Shown here piece after piece: positions 9,294 through 17,363 of a DNA stretch of 64,000 nt; the stretch's first letter is position 1; every line of letters begins with the position of its first letter. A model generated the notes under the pieces. It searched no databases. It saw only the letters and a list, made by a program, of their open reading frames with translations, and was not told the origin of the DNA. The position numbers and the translations under genes were made by a program. This DNA comes from Nitrospira sp. (GTDB lineage Bacteria; Nitrospirota; Nitrospiria; Nitrospirales; Nitrospiraceae): assembly GCA_022226935.1 (NCBI GenBank), contig CP092081.1, positions 2,430,627 through 2,494,626 of the forward strand. Reading direction: 5' to 3'.

Positions 9294-9299
9294 ACTATA
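9294..9299 (-). promoter_or_regulatory. extended -10 box of the J-domain gene
   Basis: The minus strand reads TGC-TATAGT, ten bases before the ATG at 9283. The predicted transcription start lies a few bases before the start codon. Confidence 0.4.
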
Positions 9300-9462
9300 G
9301 CATGTCCGCTTTGCGCGCTTCACCTTGACAGCGCCGCACCCTCCCGTAGCGTGGCGGCACGCGATCCGTCCCCTGAAGACCCGCCTCGTGGCATCGACGA
9401 GCGGCGGAACAGACCGGATGGTAGGGCCGCATCGTCTTTTGAATTGTTCTGATCGGGGGGCC

Positions 9463-9666
9463 ATCGAGGGCATCGGCTTCGGCCTGGCCGCCGACTATTT
9501 CGGCCGCACCAAAGCGCTGATGGCACCATTGTGATCTCACCGGTCGGCTCGTGACGAGGCTGGGATCGTTCAACAATGCCGCAGTACCCTCGCATTGATC
9601 TACCTGCTCGGCTTCGCCATACTCCCATTCGCACCCGAAGCCAAAGGCAGACCGTTACCGGAATGA
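9463..9666 (+). pseudogene. remnant of an MFS transporter (motif A and C-terminus)
   Basis: In one frame GFGLAADYFGRTKAL (about 9466-9515) resembles the MFS motif-A loop G-x-x-x-D-x-x-G-R. That frame stops at 9534. In another frame LIYLLGFAILPFAPEAKGR followed by PLPE and a stop at 9666 matches the typical last helix and tail of MFS transporters (LPFAPETKGRPLP). The two pieces are far too close for an intact transporter and lie in different frames, so this is a deleted, frameshifted remnant. It sits directly upstream of the 5-oxoprolinase genes, where a transporter gene is often found. Confidence 0.5.
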
Positions 9667-9712
9667 ACGTCTTTCGGTTCTTATTGGAAGCAGCACCCGA
9701 CAAGTCGCGCAG

Positions 9713-10399
9713 ATGATCTCTCGTATGATCCCACTCAGCGAGTTTGCGGTCACCGTGGAGTTCGGGGCCACGATTGACCTCCGCACGAACGAACTGGTGT
9801 TGGCTTTTACCGCGGCTGTGGACCAGGCGGGCATTTCAGGTCTTCTAGAGATCGTCCCTACCTACCGCTCCGCCACAGTCTATTTTGACCCGCTGCTCAC
9901 TGATGCCGTCACGATCATGAAAGACCTTCGCGCATTGACGATGAACGCAACGGCAACGCCTTCGCGCCCGTCCCTCACACACACCATTCCCGTGTGGTAT
10001 GGAGGCGCAGCGGGACCGGATCTGCCCGATGTGGCCAGGCACGCAAGGCTCACTCCGGAGGAAGCCGGCGAACTCCACGCGTCCGTCACATATCGTGTGT
10101 TTATGCTGGGGTTCAGTCCCGGATTTCCCTACCTGGGCACCGTGCCCGCGCCGCTTGCCACACCGCGCCTTCCGACACCGCGCAAACATGTGGCTGCCGG
10201 ATCAGTAGGCATTGCAGGCTCACAGACCGGCATCTATCCCCAAGCCAGCCCGGGCGGCTGGCGCATCATCGGGCGCACGCCGGTCGTGTTGTTCAGTCTC
10301 CACAGGCGCAAGCCGTTCCTGCTCGCTCCCGGCGACCAGGTACAGTTCGTGCCGATCGAAGAGGAAGAATTCCAACAACTGTCGGGAGAGCAGGCATGA
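9713..10399 (+). CDS. pxpB: 5-oxoprolinase subunit PxpB (KipI / allophanate hydrolase subunit 1 family)
   Basis: 228 residues; ATG 9713 or, 12 bases on, ATG 9725 could start it, and no strong Shine-Dalgarno is seen. The sequence YRVFMLGFSPGFPYLGT and the later GSVGIAGSQTGIYPQ with SPGGWRIIGRTP are characteristic of the KipI/AHS1 family. With PxpA and PxpC it forms the bacterial ATP-dependent 5-oxoprolinase, which opens pyroglutamate to glutamate in the cytoplasm. Its stop overlaps the pxpA start (ATGA), as usual for this operon. Confidence 0.92.
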   Translation: MISRMIPLSEFAVTVEFGATIDLRTNELVLAFTAAVDQAGISGLLEIVPTYRSATVYFDPLLTDAVTIMKDLRALTMNATATPSRPSLTHTIPVWYGGAAGPDLPDVARHARLTPEEAGELHASVTYRVFMLGFSPGFPYLGTVPAPLATPRLPTPRKHVAAGSVGIAGSQTGIYPQASPGGWRIIGRTPVVLFSLHRRKPFLLAPGDQVQFVPIEEEEFQQLSGEQA

Positions 10400-11172
10400 C
10401 CCGCAGGCGCAGCATCGATCTGAATTGTGACCTCGGCGAAGCGTCAACGCCTGAGCAACAGGATGTGGAGGCTCGTCTCATGCCGTACGTGACATCGGTG
10501 AATATCGCGTGCGGGGGCCATGCAGGCGACGCCGCACTGATGCGCAGTACTATTCAGCTGGCCAGACAGTACGACCTGGCGATCGGCGCGCATCCCGGGT
10601 TACCTGACCGGGAATTCCGCGGGCGTCGCGAACTGCCGCTGTCGCAAGGGTTCGTGCTGGACGTCATCCTCTCACAGGTGACTGCGTTGATGGCGATCGC
10701 TCAAGCGGAAGGCGTCCGCCTCTCGCACGTGAAACCGCATGGAGCCCTCTACAATATGGCGGCACGCGATCCGGCGCTTGCAAATGCGGTCGCGGCCGGT
10801 ATCGCCCAGCTCAACCGGCGGTTGATCCTGATCGGATTGGCCGGCTCCCAACTGCTCACCGCCGGAACGGCGCATGGGCTGGCGGTCGCCGCAGAAGGAT
10901 TCGCCGATCGAGCCTACCAGGCCGACGGTCGTTTGGTACCCCGGACTGACGCCCCTGCCCTGATCCATGATGAATCGACCGTGCTTGCCCGAGCCCACTC
11001 ACTGGTGCATGAAGGCACTATCACGGCTATCGATGGGTCATGCCTTCATCTCGACATTGATACGCTCTGTCTCCACGGCGACACTCCCGGAGCCGTCCGG
11101 CTGGCCCATGCACTGCGAACGATGTTCGCCGATGGCGGAGTTTTTGTAAGGCGACTCGATCATGCCGACTAA
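10396..11172 (+). CDS. pxpA: 5-oxoprolinase subunit PxpA (LamB/YcsF family)
   Basis: 258 residues from ATG 10396. IDLNCDLGE at the N-terminus, NIACGGHAGD near residue 40, IGAHPGLPD, and VKPHGALYN are the classical LamB/YcsF signatures. PxpA cleaves the phosphorylated 5-oxoproline intermediate made by PxpB/C. The start is fixed by the ATGA overlap with pxpB; a much longer open frame upstream is only the pxpB shadow. Its 3' end overlaps pxpC by 11 bases. Confidence 0.93.
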   Translation: MTRRRSIDLNCDLGEASTPEQQDVEARLMPYVTSVNIACGGHAGDAALMRSTIQLARQYDLAIGAHPGLPDREFRGRRELPLSQGFVLDVILSQVTALMAIAQAEGVRLSHVKPHGALYNMAARDPALANAVAAGIAQLNRRLILIGLAGSQLLTAGTAHGLAVAAEGFADRAYQADGRLVPRTDAPALIHDESTVLARAHSLVHEGTITAIDGSCLHLDIDTLCLHGDTPGAVRLAHALRTMFADGGVFVRRLDHAD

Positions 11173-12127
11173 ACCACCGCTGATTCATGTGCTGCATCCC
11201 GGCCTCTTCACCACCGTGCAGGATCTCGGCCGATGTGGTTACCAGCGATTCGGCGTGTCGGTGAGTGGAGCGATGGACCCTTGGGCGCTCCTGGTCGGCA
11301 ATCGCCTGCTCGGGAATCCGGATCGGGCCGCCGCGTTGGAGATCACGCTCCACGGTCCTGAACTGTTGTTCGAGCAGGCCCTCACGATTGCCCTCACCGG
11401 TGCCGACCTTTCCCCGACCACCAACGGCTTCGCCATTCCCATGTGGACCGTGGTCGCCATGCAGGCCGGCAGCCGGTTACAGTTCGGGACGCGGCGGCAA
11501 GGTGCTCGCGCCTATCTCACGGTGGCGGGCGGCATCACGGGGCCGATGATGCTGGGAAGCCTTTCGACGCATGTGCGGAGTGGATTGGGCGGGCTGGCAG
11601 GCCGAGCGGTGAAGAAATGGGATCAATTCTGCGTTGGACCCGCGCCACGAACAGCCGCGCAGTCCATTGGTCGCTCACTGCTGGAACGATATCGGCCGCG
11701 GTATACGAAGTCCCCCACCGTACGAGTCATGCCGGGCCCGCAATCAGACTATTTTACGGACGACGCCGTTCAACTGTTGACCAGCAGTTCGTACCGAGTG
11801 ACGACAGAATCCGACCGGATGGGCTATCGTTTGGAGGGAGCTGAACTCCCGCATCGTGCCTCAGCGGAGATCGTTTCCGAAGCGGTGTGCGTCGGAAGTC
11901 TTCAAGTCCCGTCGAATCGACAACCGATTCTCCTGATGGCAGATTGTCAGCCGACAGGCGGGTATGCCAAGCTCGCCACAATGATCAGCGCGGATCGTTC
12001 GCTGGCCGCGCAACTGGCTCCCGGCGACAGCCTGTCGTTTCGAATGATCAGCGCACAGCAGGCATCTGAACTGTTTCGGTCACACCATGCCGAACTTGAT
12101 CGCATCCTTCCCCCCTGCTGTTCATGA
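11162..12127 (+). CDS. pxpC: 5-oxoprolinase subunit PxpC (KipA / biotin-dependent carboxyltransferase-like)
   Basis: 321 residues. VLHPGLFTTVQDLGRCGYQRFGV and VSGAMDPWA at the N-terminus, and GPQSDYF with SDRMGYRLEG further on, are the KipA/AHS2 hallmarks. It is the third subunit of 5-oxoprolinase and completes a pxpB-pxpA-pxpC operon with overlapping genes. The short N-terminus before LIHVLHPG supports the chosen start. About 130 bases of apparently empty sequence follow before the next promoter. Confidence 0.93.
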   Translation: MPTKPPLIHVLHPGLFTTVQDLGRCGYQRFGVSVSGAMDPWALLVGNRLLGNPDRAAALEITLHGPELLFEQALTIALTGADLSPTTNGFAIPMWTVVAMQAGSRLQFGTRRQGARAYLTVAGGITGPMMLGSLSTHVRSGLGGLAGRAVKKWDQFCVGPAPRTAAQSIGRSLLERYRPRYTKSPTVRVMPGPQSDYFTDDAVQLLTSSSYRVTTESDRMGYRLEGAELPHRASAEIVSEAVCVGSLQVPSNRQPILLMADCQPTGGYAKLATMISADRSLAAQLAPGDSLSFRMISAQQASELFRSHHAELDRILPPCCS

Positions 12128-12224
12128 GACAAAACCTTCAACGGCAGAGTCTTTGCGTGGACCGGTGCCGGTGATTCGCGCGCAGCCCCATCGAACGAGA
12201 GGGGCTCTTCAAGGCGCGGAGTCC

Positions 12225-12252
12225 TTGACATTGCCCTGAAGCGATCTATTAT
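12225..12252 (+). promoter_or_regulatory. sigma-70 promoter, leaderless type
   Basis: A perfect -35 TTGACA (12225-12230) is separated by 16 bases from TATTAT (12247-12252). ATG lies seven bases further on at 12260, where transcription itself is expected to start. No Shine-Dalgarno can fit, so the message is predicted to be leaderless. Confidence 0.65.
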
Positions 12253-12259
12253 TATTCGT

Positions 12260-12460
12260 ATGGACACCACACTGACTCCTCGACAAATTACCCACGATGA
12301 GAAAAAAGCGGCTGAGGCCGCTTTCGCTGGTCGCCCATTCAATCCCAAATGGTCTGACGCGGCTCGCATCGTCTACGACGGCCTACTCGCCGCGATGGGG
12401 AAAGAGGCTCGTGCCGTCGACACTCACGACGAACTCGAGCCGGTTGAGCCGCTGGCTTAA
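12260..12460 (+). CDS. small hypothetical protein
   Basis: 66 residues, cytoplasmic, with no signal peptide or membrane segment. The sequence has a helical look (THDEKKAAEAAFAGRPFNPKWSDAAR in two parts) with an acidic tail (HDELEPVEPLA). I do not recognise the family. The gene is supported by a near-perfect promoter whose transcription start coincides with the ATG. It runs convergent to the large nucleotidyltransferase gene. Confidence 0.6.
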   Translation: MDTTLTPRQITHDEKKAAEAAFAGRPFNPKWSDAARIVYDGLLAAMGKEARAVDTHDELEPVEPLA

Positions 12461-12559
12461 TCCTCTCGTTGCCGTTCGGTCGCCAAGGGTGCGCAGATGC
12501 CGCCCCTCTCTCACCTGTCGCCATCGCAGTTGCGTGGCATCATCACGACGCGCACGAAG

Positions 12560-15220
12560 CTACGACGTTGAGGGCCGTCGCCCGATCAATTCCTTCACCA
12601 GAACCCGCTCCTCCGCTTCACTGTGTACCTCGCCATTTAACCGCGCTTCGGTCAATCGCTCCAAGATAGTGCGGTAGAGAGGACCAGGCTTCAATCCAAG
12701 GGCCTGAAGCGCCTTTCCCGTGAGGGCCGGCTTTACGTCACGATACGTGGTGAGATACTGGGACAGATACCGTTTGGCAGTGTCAGAGGCGTTCTTCGCC
12801 AGAAGGAACACCAGGCACTCCTCTGACAAGCCGTCCAAAATAGCGACCGTGTCCGACGGCCGGAGAGGCGCGCGCCGGGTCAACGTCCGGCACACCGGCT
12901 GCGTAAGGAATCGCGCCTGAGTGATGGCCGCCCGCTCCGCCTCGGTGAAGGGAAATCGCTCGAGCATGTCGCGGACGGCTTGATCCGGCATGATCTCCGC
13001 GAGAGCCATGGCATAGACGACCCATCCGTTGATGGTCCGATCGAGACAGGACAGCCGATACCAATCCAACGCCGCTTCCAGGTCGCTGAGTCGTCGATCC
13101 AGCCGAACAGACCACGCCAACGTCGGGTGAATAAACCGCAACAGATCAAGATCGGCCAACCGGCGGACCGCCTGCCTGGGAGTGCGCTCGGAAAACAGCA
13201 ACCGCAGCTCATCCAAAAGCCGCTGACCGGATAATCGATGGAACAGTTCCATCTTCACCGCGCCCTTGATGAGGGCCAACGTTTCTTTACTCAAATGAAA
13301 GTCGAATCGCAGTTCGAACCGGATGGCCCGAAAGACCCGCGTCGGATCTTCGACAAAACTCAGACTATGGAGCACGCGGATCAGACGCTCTTTCAGATCG
13401 CGTTGCCCACCATAAAAATCGATGAGTTGACCGAACGTTCGAGGCCGCAGCGCCACTGCCAACGTATTGATGGTGAAGTCGCGTCGGTACAGGTCCTTCT
13501 TGATGGAGCTTTGCTCCACGGTCGGCAAGGCTGTCGGATACTCGTAGTACTCGGTACGGGCCGTCGCCACATCCACCTTAAACCCGTCCGGCAGGAACAC
13601 CACGGCCGTTCCAAACCGCTCGTGCACCTTGACGCGGCCTGTACGCGCCTTCGCAAGCGCGCGCGCAAACGCGATGCCATCCCCCTCGACGACCAGATCA
13701 ACATCGAGATTCTCGAGGCCGAGCAACAGATCGCGGACAAATCCTCCGACCACATAGAGGGACAAGCCCAGCCGTTCTCCCAATTCACCTGACGTCTGCA
13801 GCAAGTCATATATGCGAGCAGGGAGCCGATCGCGCAAAAGCCCTTTCAGATCCCGTTTTCGCACTCCCCCGGGAGCCTCCAACCCCATCAACGATTTCGG
13901 TTTACCGCGCGCAGACGCCAGTACATCATCATGCAAACTGCGAAGCAGATCGGTTCTCGTGATGACGCCGACCGTCTTGCCGTCGGACAACACCGGCACG
14001 AAACGTTGATTCAATTCAATCATCCGTGTCTCGATGTCATGGAATGGCGTGTCGGGCAACGCGCTGTATTGTCCGCTGCCGGCCAGATCCCCCACTCGCT
14101 GCTCTCCCAGCCGATGAAACAGCGCTTTCTGAACGGTCTCCCGTGAAATCATGCCGAGGTATCGATCTTTCGTATCGAGAACCGGCAGCACGTTGACACC
14201 GTAGGTGGTCATGGACCGTTCCGCCTCCGTCACCGTTGCATCCGCGACAATCGACTTGACCGGCGTGGTCATCACATCCCGGGCCAACAACGTCGGGCGG
14301 TACCGTTCGGTCAGCAGACGGGTCAGTTGTTCCTGCACTTCCACCAGCGTACGGCCCTTGACGCTGGCGGCGGCTGCCACGGCATGTCCGCCGCCACCGA
14401 ACTCGCGCGCGATCCAGGCCACGTCGATCTCCGGCCTGCGGCTCCGTCCGATAATCTGAACCTTCTCTTCCATCGCAATGGCTACGATGACGGCATCAAA
14501 GCCTTGCAATTCCGCGAGCCGCTGAACCGCTTCAGCAAGGTCGCCCGTATAACGATCGTAGGCGCTCGAGGCGACAAGGATTTTGCGGCCTTCCAAGTAG
14601 TAGGTCTCACCCGATTGAAGCAGATCGTTCAGCAAGGCAATGAGATCCGGATCAAGCGGATGCTTGAGCCTCTCTGCGACCCGGTTCAAATCGGCGCCCG
14701 CGCGCAGGAGACATGCTGCCGCTTCCAAATCCCGCGGCGTCGTCGAGGGGTAGGCCAGCGAGCCTGTTTCTTCATACAAGCCCATTGCCAGCACCGTTGC
14801 TTCAGCAGCGGTAAGTGCGATTTGCTGCGATTTCAGGCGCTCGATCAGCAACGTCACCGTGGCTCCCACCGGTTCGATATGCCGTTCCGTAACCGACGGC
14901 CAGGCCGAAATCTCTGCTCCTTCGCCGGTTCCATGATGGTCAAATACATGGACATCCAGGTCCTGACGCACACTCAGTACCTTCAAGGGACCGATCCGCT
15001 CGGGCTCTTGAACATCGACCAGGATCAACCGGCGCACCCGCTCCAACGCCACATCCTTGAGGCGGCAGATGCCCAAGTCGTGCTCGGCTAAAAAGTTTCG
15101 AACCGACTCTTGCGCGCCGCCGGGAAACACCAGAACAGCACCGGGATATAGTTTCCGAGCCGCCACCATGGAAGCCAATCCGTCGAAGTCGGCATTCAAG
15201 TGAGTAGTGATGAGATCCAT
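12560..15220 (-). CDS. DHH / CBS / tRNA nucleotidyltransferase (poly(A) polymerase head) fusion
   Basis: 886 residues with three modules. The N-terminal DHH/DHHA1 phosphoesterase domain (about 1-310) has DFDG at 11-14 and VFDHHGTGEGAE (DHH 94-96). A CBS pair (about 315-440) begins at LARDVMTTPV. The class II nucleotidyltransferase head and neck (about 475-880) carries LYVVGGFVRDLLLG and the catalytic LDVDLVVEG. Enzymes of this architecture add all or part of the CCA end of tRNA; in Aquifex the protein with these extra domains is the A-adding partner of a separate CC-adding enzyme. Only one such gene is in the window, so CCA- and A-adding cannot be distinguished. A TAGAAT box lies just before the ATG. 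Confidence 0.88.
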   Translation of the reverse strand: MDLITTHLNADFDGLASMVAARKLYPGAVLVFPGGAQESVRNFLAEHDLGICRLKDVALERVRRLILVDVQEPERIGPLKVLSVRQDLDVHVFDHHGTGEGAEISAWPSVTERHIEPVGATVTLLIERLKSQQIALTAAEATVLAMGLYEETGSLAYPSTTPRDLEAAACLLRAGADLNRVAERLKHPLDPDLIALLNDLLQSGETYYLEGRKILVASSAYDRYTGDLAEAVQRLAELQGFDAVIVAIAMEEKVQIIGRSRRPEIDVAWIAREFGGGGHAVAAAASVKGRTLVEVQEQLTRLLTERYRPTLLARDVMTTPVKSIVADATVTEAERSMTTYGVNVLPVLDTKDRYLGMISRETVQKALFHRLGEQRVGDLAGSGQYSALPDTPFHDIETRMIELNQRFVPVLSDGKTVGVITRTDLLRSLHDDVLASARGKPKSLMGLEAPGGVRKRDLKGLLRDRLPARIYDLLQTSGELGERLGLSLYVVGGFVRDLLLGLENLDVDLVVEGDGIAFARALAKARTGRVKVHERFGTAVVFLPDGFKVDVATARTEYYEYPTALPTVEQSSIKKDLYRRDFTINTLAVALRPRTFGQLIDFYGGQRDLKERLIRVLHSLSFVEDPTRVFRAIRFELRFDFHLSKETLALIKGAVKMELFHRLSGQRLLDELRLLFSERTPRQAVRRLADLDLLRFIHPTLAWSVRLDRRLSDLEAALDWYRLSCLDRTINGWVVYAMALAEIMPDQAVRDMLERFPFTEAERAAITQARFLTQPVCRTLTRRAPLRPSDTVAILDGLSEECLVFLLAKNASDTAKRYLSQYLTTYRDVKPALTGKALQALGLKPGPLYRTILERLTEARLNGEVHSEAEERVLVKELIGRRPSTS

Positions 15221-15226
15221 GCCGGC

Positions 15227-15232
15227 ATTCTA
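15227..15232 (-). promoter_or_regulatory. -10 box (TAGAAT) six bases before the nucleotidyltransferase start
   Basis: On the minus strand CTAGAAT, then GCCGGC, then ATG (15220). There is no Shine-Dalgarno and the -35 is weak. The spacing predicts a leaderless message. Confidence 0.4.
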
Positions 15233-15324
15233 GCAGGATCGACCGAATCGATTCAGGCGCGATGTGTGAAATTCAGGAACCAGATGCTGCCGGGCGTGGC
15301 GGTGAGATCCGAGGTGAGAGACAA

Positions 15325-15360
15325 CCATGCCGTCCACAGTGTGACCTGTGGACGGCATGG
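15325..15360 (-). terminator. 15-bp perfect hairpin, likely terminator
   Basis: CCATGCCGTCCACAG (15325-15339) and its exact complement (15346-15360) flank a six-base loop. It lies downstream of the minus-strand gene ending at 15454 and upstream of the next minus-strand gene. On the minus strand the stem is followed by TTGTCTCT, a modest T-rich tail, so it most likely ends transcription of the small secreted protein gene. Confidence 0.6.
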
Positions 15361-15453
15361 AAGACACCCGACAACAAGCACGAGCGCAGAGATCAACCAC
15401 GTGACCCGGACCAACATGCTTCGTTCCTGCCGAAGTCGGTCCGGATGGAAATA

Positions 15454-15771
15454 TTATCGTTGCTGGCGGTCGTGCTTCTGGCGAGCGATGTGGCGCGACG
15501 TACGATCCTGGGCATGCTTAATCCGGGCGCGTTCCTTCTTCGTCACCACCCCGTCGGACTTGGCCTTGTCCTCCATGTTGTTGATGTGTTCCTGCTGGTT
15601 ATTCAAACGAGTGGCCTCGCGTTCATTTAATTGGCCGCCGGCTATGCCTTGATCAATCCGTCGCTCCTGATTCGCCTGCCGCTGATCAATTCTGGGCGTC
15701 TCCGCCTGCGCCAATACAAATGACGGGACACACATCGACAGCACAGCCGCACTCCAAATCACCTGCTTCAT
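15454..15771 (-). CDS. small secreted Arg/Gln-rich protein, conserved hypothetical
   Basis: 105 residues starting at ATG 15771, which has an excellent GGGAGG six bases upstream. Residues 1-23 are a Sec signal peptide ending near VLAQAE. The mature part is highly charged: RQANQERRIDQGIAGGQL, NEREATRLNNQQEHINNMED, then DGVVTKKERARIKHAQ. Helix-acidic loop-helix segments (MEDKAKSDGVVTKKE) recall an EF-hand-like pattern. Similar RQANQ..RIDQG proteins are common in proteobacteria and Nitrospira, with no known function. It is followed by a strong hairpin. Confidence 0.75.
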   Translation of the reverse strand: MKQVIWSAAVLSMCVPSFVLAQAETPRIDQRQANQERRIDQGIAGGQLNEREATRLNNQQEHINNMEDKAKSDGVVTKKERARIKHAQDRTSRHIARQKHDRQQR

Positions 15772-16100
15772 ACATCCTCCCTTGGTTCCCGCGAGAGCCC
15801 TGCCGTTCATTTCAACGTACAAGGCGGCCGGTTCGTTGACAACGAGTTTTTGATTTCCAAGAACACCAACACCGCGTTGCACATCGCCGCCGCGGAGGAT
15901 GCGTCAGGAAAGAATCCACAGAAGGGGGCTGAGCAAAATTGAACAGATGTTGGCGTTTCCCTCCCCTACCAGTCCAACCCCCTCACGCCAACCGGACATA
16001 ACCGGCACAAATCCGAGTGATTCTCCACATGATCACGGAGGCATGAGGCTTGCTGAGTCTCCGACCCGCAGACGTCATCATTGATTGAAGGAGGATTGTT
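15772..16100. other. 329-bp divergent intergenic region
   Basis: This lies between the divergent small secreted protein genes at 15771 (minus) and 16101 (plus) and must hold both promoters. I see the two good Shine-Dalgarno sites at its ends but no convincing -35/-10 pair, repeat or conserved small ORF inside. Confidence 0.5.
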
Positions 16101-16514
16101 ATGAGGATCAACGCTGAGGCTTCATTGCTGGCCATCGCGATGGCCACCCTAACTGCGATCAGCTTCGTGGCTGAACCGGCATCGGCAAAAGAAAAGGAAA
16201 AGACGGGCAAGCATCACCCTCATGCCGCGACCACATCCGCGGCTGCAGCGGCGTCTCTTTTAGGCTCCGTCCCTGAGCAATCGGCTGCTCCCAAGCCGGG
16301 CCAGTACGACTCGAAACCCGGTGTGGCTTGGAAGACCGTGGGCGGCACCGTCAAAGATATTCAGGGAGAAACCTATACGGTCGAGGAGTACGACGGCAGT
16401 CAAATGAAGATGCGTGTGGGACAAGGCACTAAACAGCTTCGAGGTCACAAAAAGGTGGGCGACACCATTCGGGCTGAGATTACTCACGGCGGCTTCGCCA
16501 ATTCCATTCAGTAA
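16101..16514 (+). CDS. secreted hypothetical protein
   Basis: 137 residues, ATG preceded by AAGGAGGATTGTT. There is a Sec signal peptide (about 1-29, cut near PASAKE), then a Lys/His/Ala-rich low-complexity stretch (30-60). A small C-terminal domain (about 75-137) reads VGGTVKDIQGETYTVEEYDG and MKMRVGQGTKQL. The latter pattern, a short beta-rich stretch with GDTIRAEIT, suggests a small OB/SH3-like fold seen in Nitrospira hypothetical proteins. No function is known. A strong hairpin follows 43 bases after the stop. Confidence 0.7.
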   Translation: MRINAEASLLAIAMATLTAISFVAEPASAKEKEKTGKHHPHAATTSAAAAASLLGSVPEQSAAPKPGQYDSKPGVAWKTVGGTVKDIQGETYTVEEYDGSQMKMRVGQGTKQLRGHKKVGDTIRAEITHGGFANSIQ

Positions 16515-16557
16515 CCCGCTGACAGTGCGAACCCGCCTCAGCTCGCCGGTGTCCGAA

Positions 16558-16584
16558 GAGGCCGACCCTGCACAGGTCGGCCTC
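16558..16584. terminator. bidirectional hairpin terminator between convergent genes
   Basis: GAGGCCGACC and GGTCGGCCTC form a perfect 10-bp stem with a seven-base loop. It lies between the convergent genes ending at 16514 (plus) and 16617 (minus). T-tracts are poor, so efficiency is uncertain. Confidence 0.65.
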
Positions 16585-16616
16585 TCCCTCGTCCGTCACA
16601 CATTCATCTACACCTG

Positions 16617-17363
16617 CTATTTCGGCGCGCGAACAAACTCGATATCACCGTAATAGGCCACGGCGCGCTCTTTCGTATTATCCGTATCGGTCATGATCGC
16701 GATGCCGTTGATCGCGGGCGGTTCCTCAGCGAAGGCCGAGAGATAATCCTGATAGACGTTCCGCTCTTCCTCGATCCACGAACCGATCCGCCGAGCTCCG
16801 CTCTCCACGACAATCATCTTGGCAAAACTCGTGAACGCATTGTCCACCACGGTTCCCACGGGGCTCTTGTTGTCCCAGATATAGTTGAGCGCGGCGATGG
16901 GAATGTCGCCGAATAGCGCCTGGCCGGCTTTGTATTTGAGCTTTTTTCCGAAACTCACTTTATCCGGTTCATAGGCAAAGGTAATGTACAACCGCGCCGG
17001 ATAGTCATCACCATCCTTCCGGCTCACGTCGCTCTTGTTCAACACATTCTCGATCTTCCAACGCCAGCGAACAATCGGATATTCACGCGGGTCGATCGTC
17101 ACGGCTTTGGTCAGTCCCGAAGCGCTGGCCTCGCTCACCGCTCTGACCACAGAGATGGCCTGGTCTTTCACGACGTCATACTGCGTATGCCGCTCGATTT
17201 TCTTGAACGTCAGCATGTGCCAGCCGTCCGGCAGTGCAGGTCCCGCTGTTGCGGCGGAAAACGTTCCCACTGGCAACAAGGCCGGCGGCTGCGCAATCCC
17301 CGTCACCGTTGCGCCTAACAAGACGAGACACAGGATGGGACCGACGGGCCTCATATGGCTCAT
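16617..17363 (-). CDS. DUF3047 domain-containing periplasmic protein
   Basis: 248 residues. The start at 17363 overlaps the stop of the preceding flavoprotein gene (ATGA). A Sec signal peptide is present (to about residue 25). The rest fits DUF3047: WHMLTFKKIERHTQY, REYPIVRWRWKIENVL with the conserved WRW, a Lys-rich middle, and IMTDTDNT with the final YYGDIEFV. The family has a concanavalin-like beta-sandwich look and no assigned function. It is the last gene of a three-gene operon with a TVP38 membrane protein and a MerA-like flavoprotein. Confidence 0.8.
   Translation of the reverse strand: MSHMRPVGPILCLVLLGATVTGIAQPPALLPVGTFSAATAGPALPDGWHMLTFKKIERHTQYDVVKDQAISVVRAVSEASASGLTKAVTIDPREYPIVRWRWKIENVLNKSDVSRKDGDDYPARLYITFAYEPDKVSFGKKLKYKAGQALFGDIPIAALNYIWDNKSPVGTVVDNAFTSFAKMIVVESGARRIGSWIEEERNVYQDYLSAFAEEPPAINGIAIMTDTDNTKERAVAYYGDIEFVRAPK

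Noticed and set aside
9994-10395. Long in-frame N-terminal extension of pxpA
   Set aside because: It overlaps pxpB entirely; the ATGA-coupled start at 10396 begins right at the conserved LamB/YcsF N-terminus.
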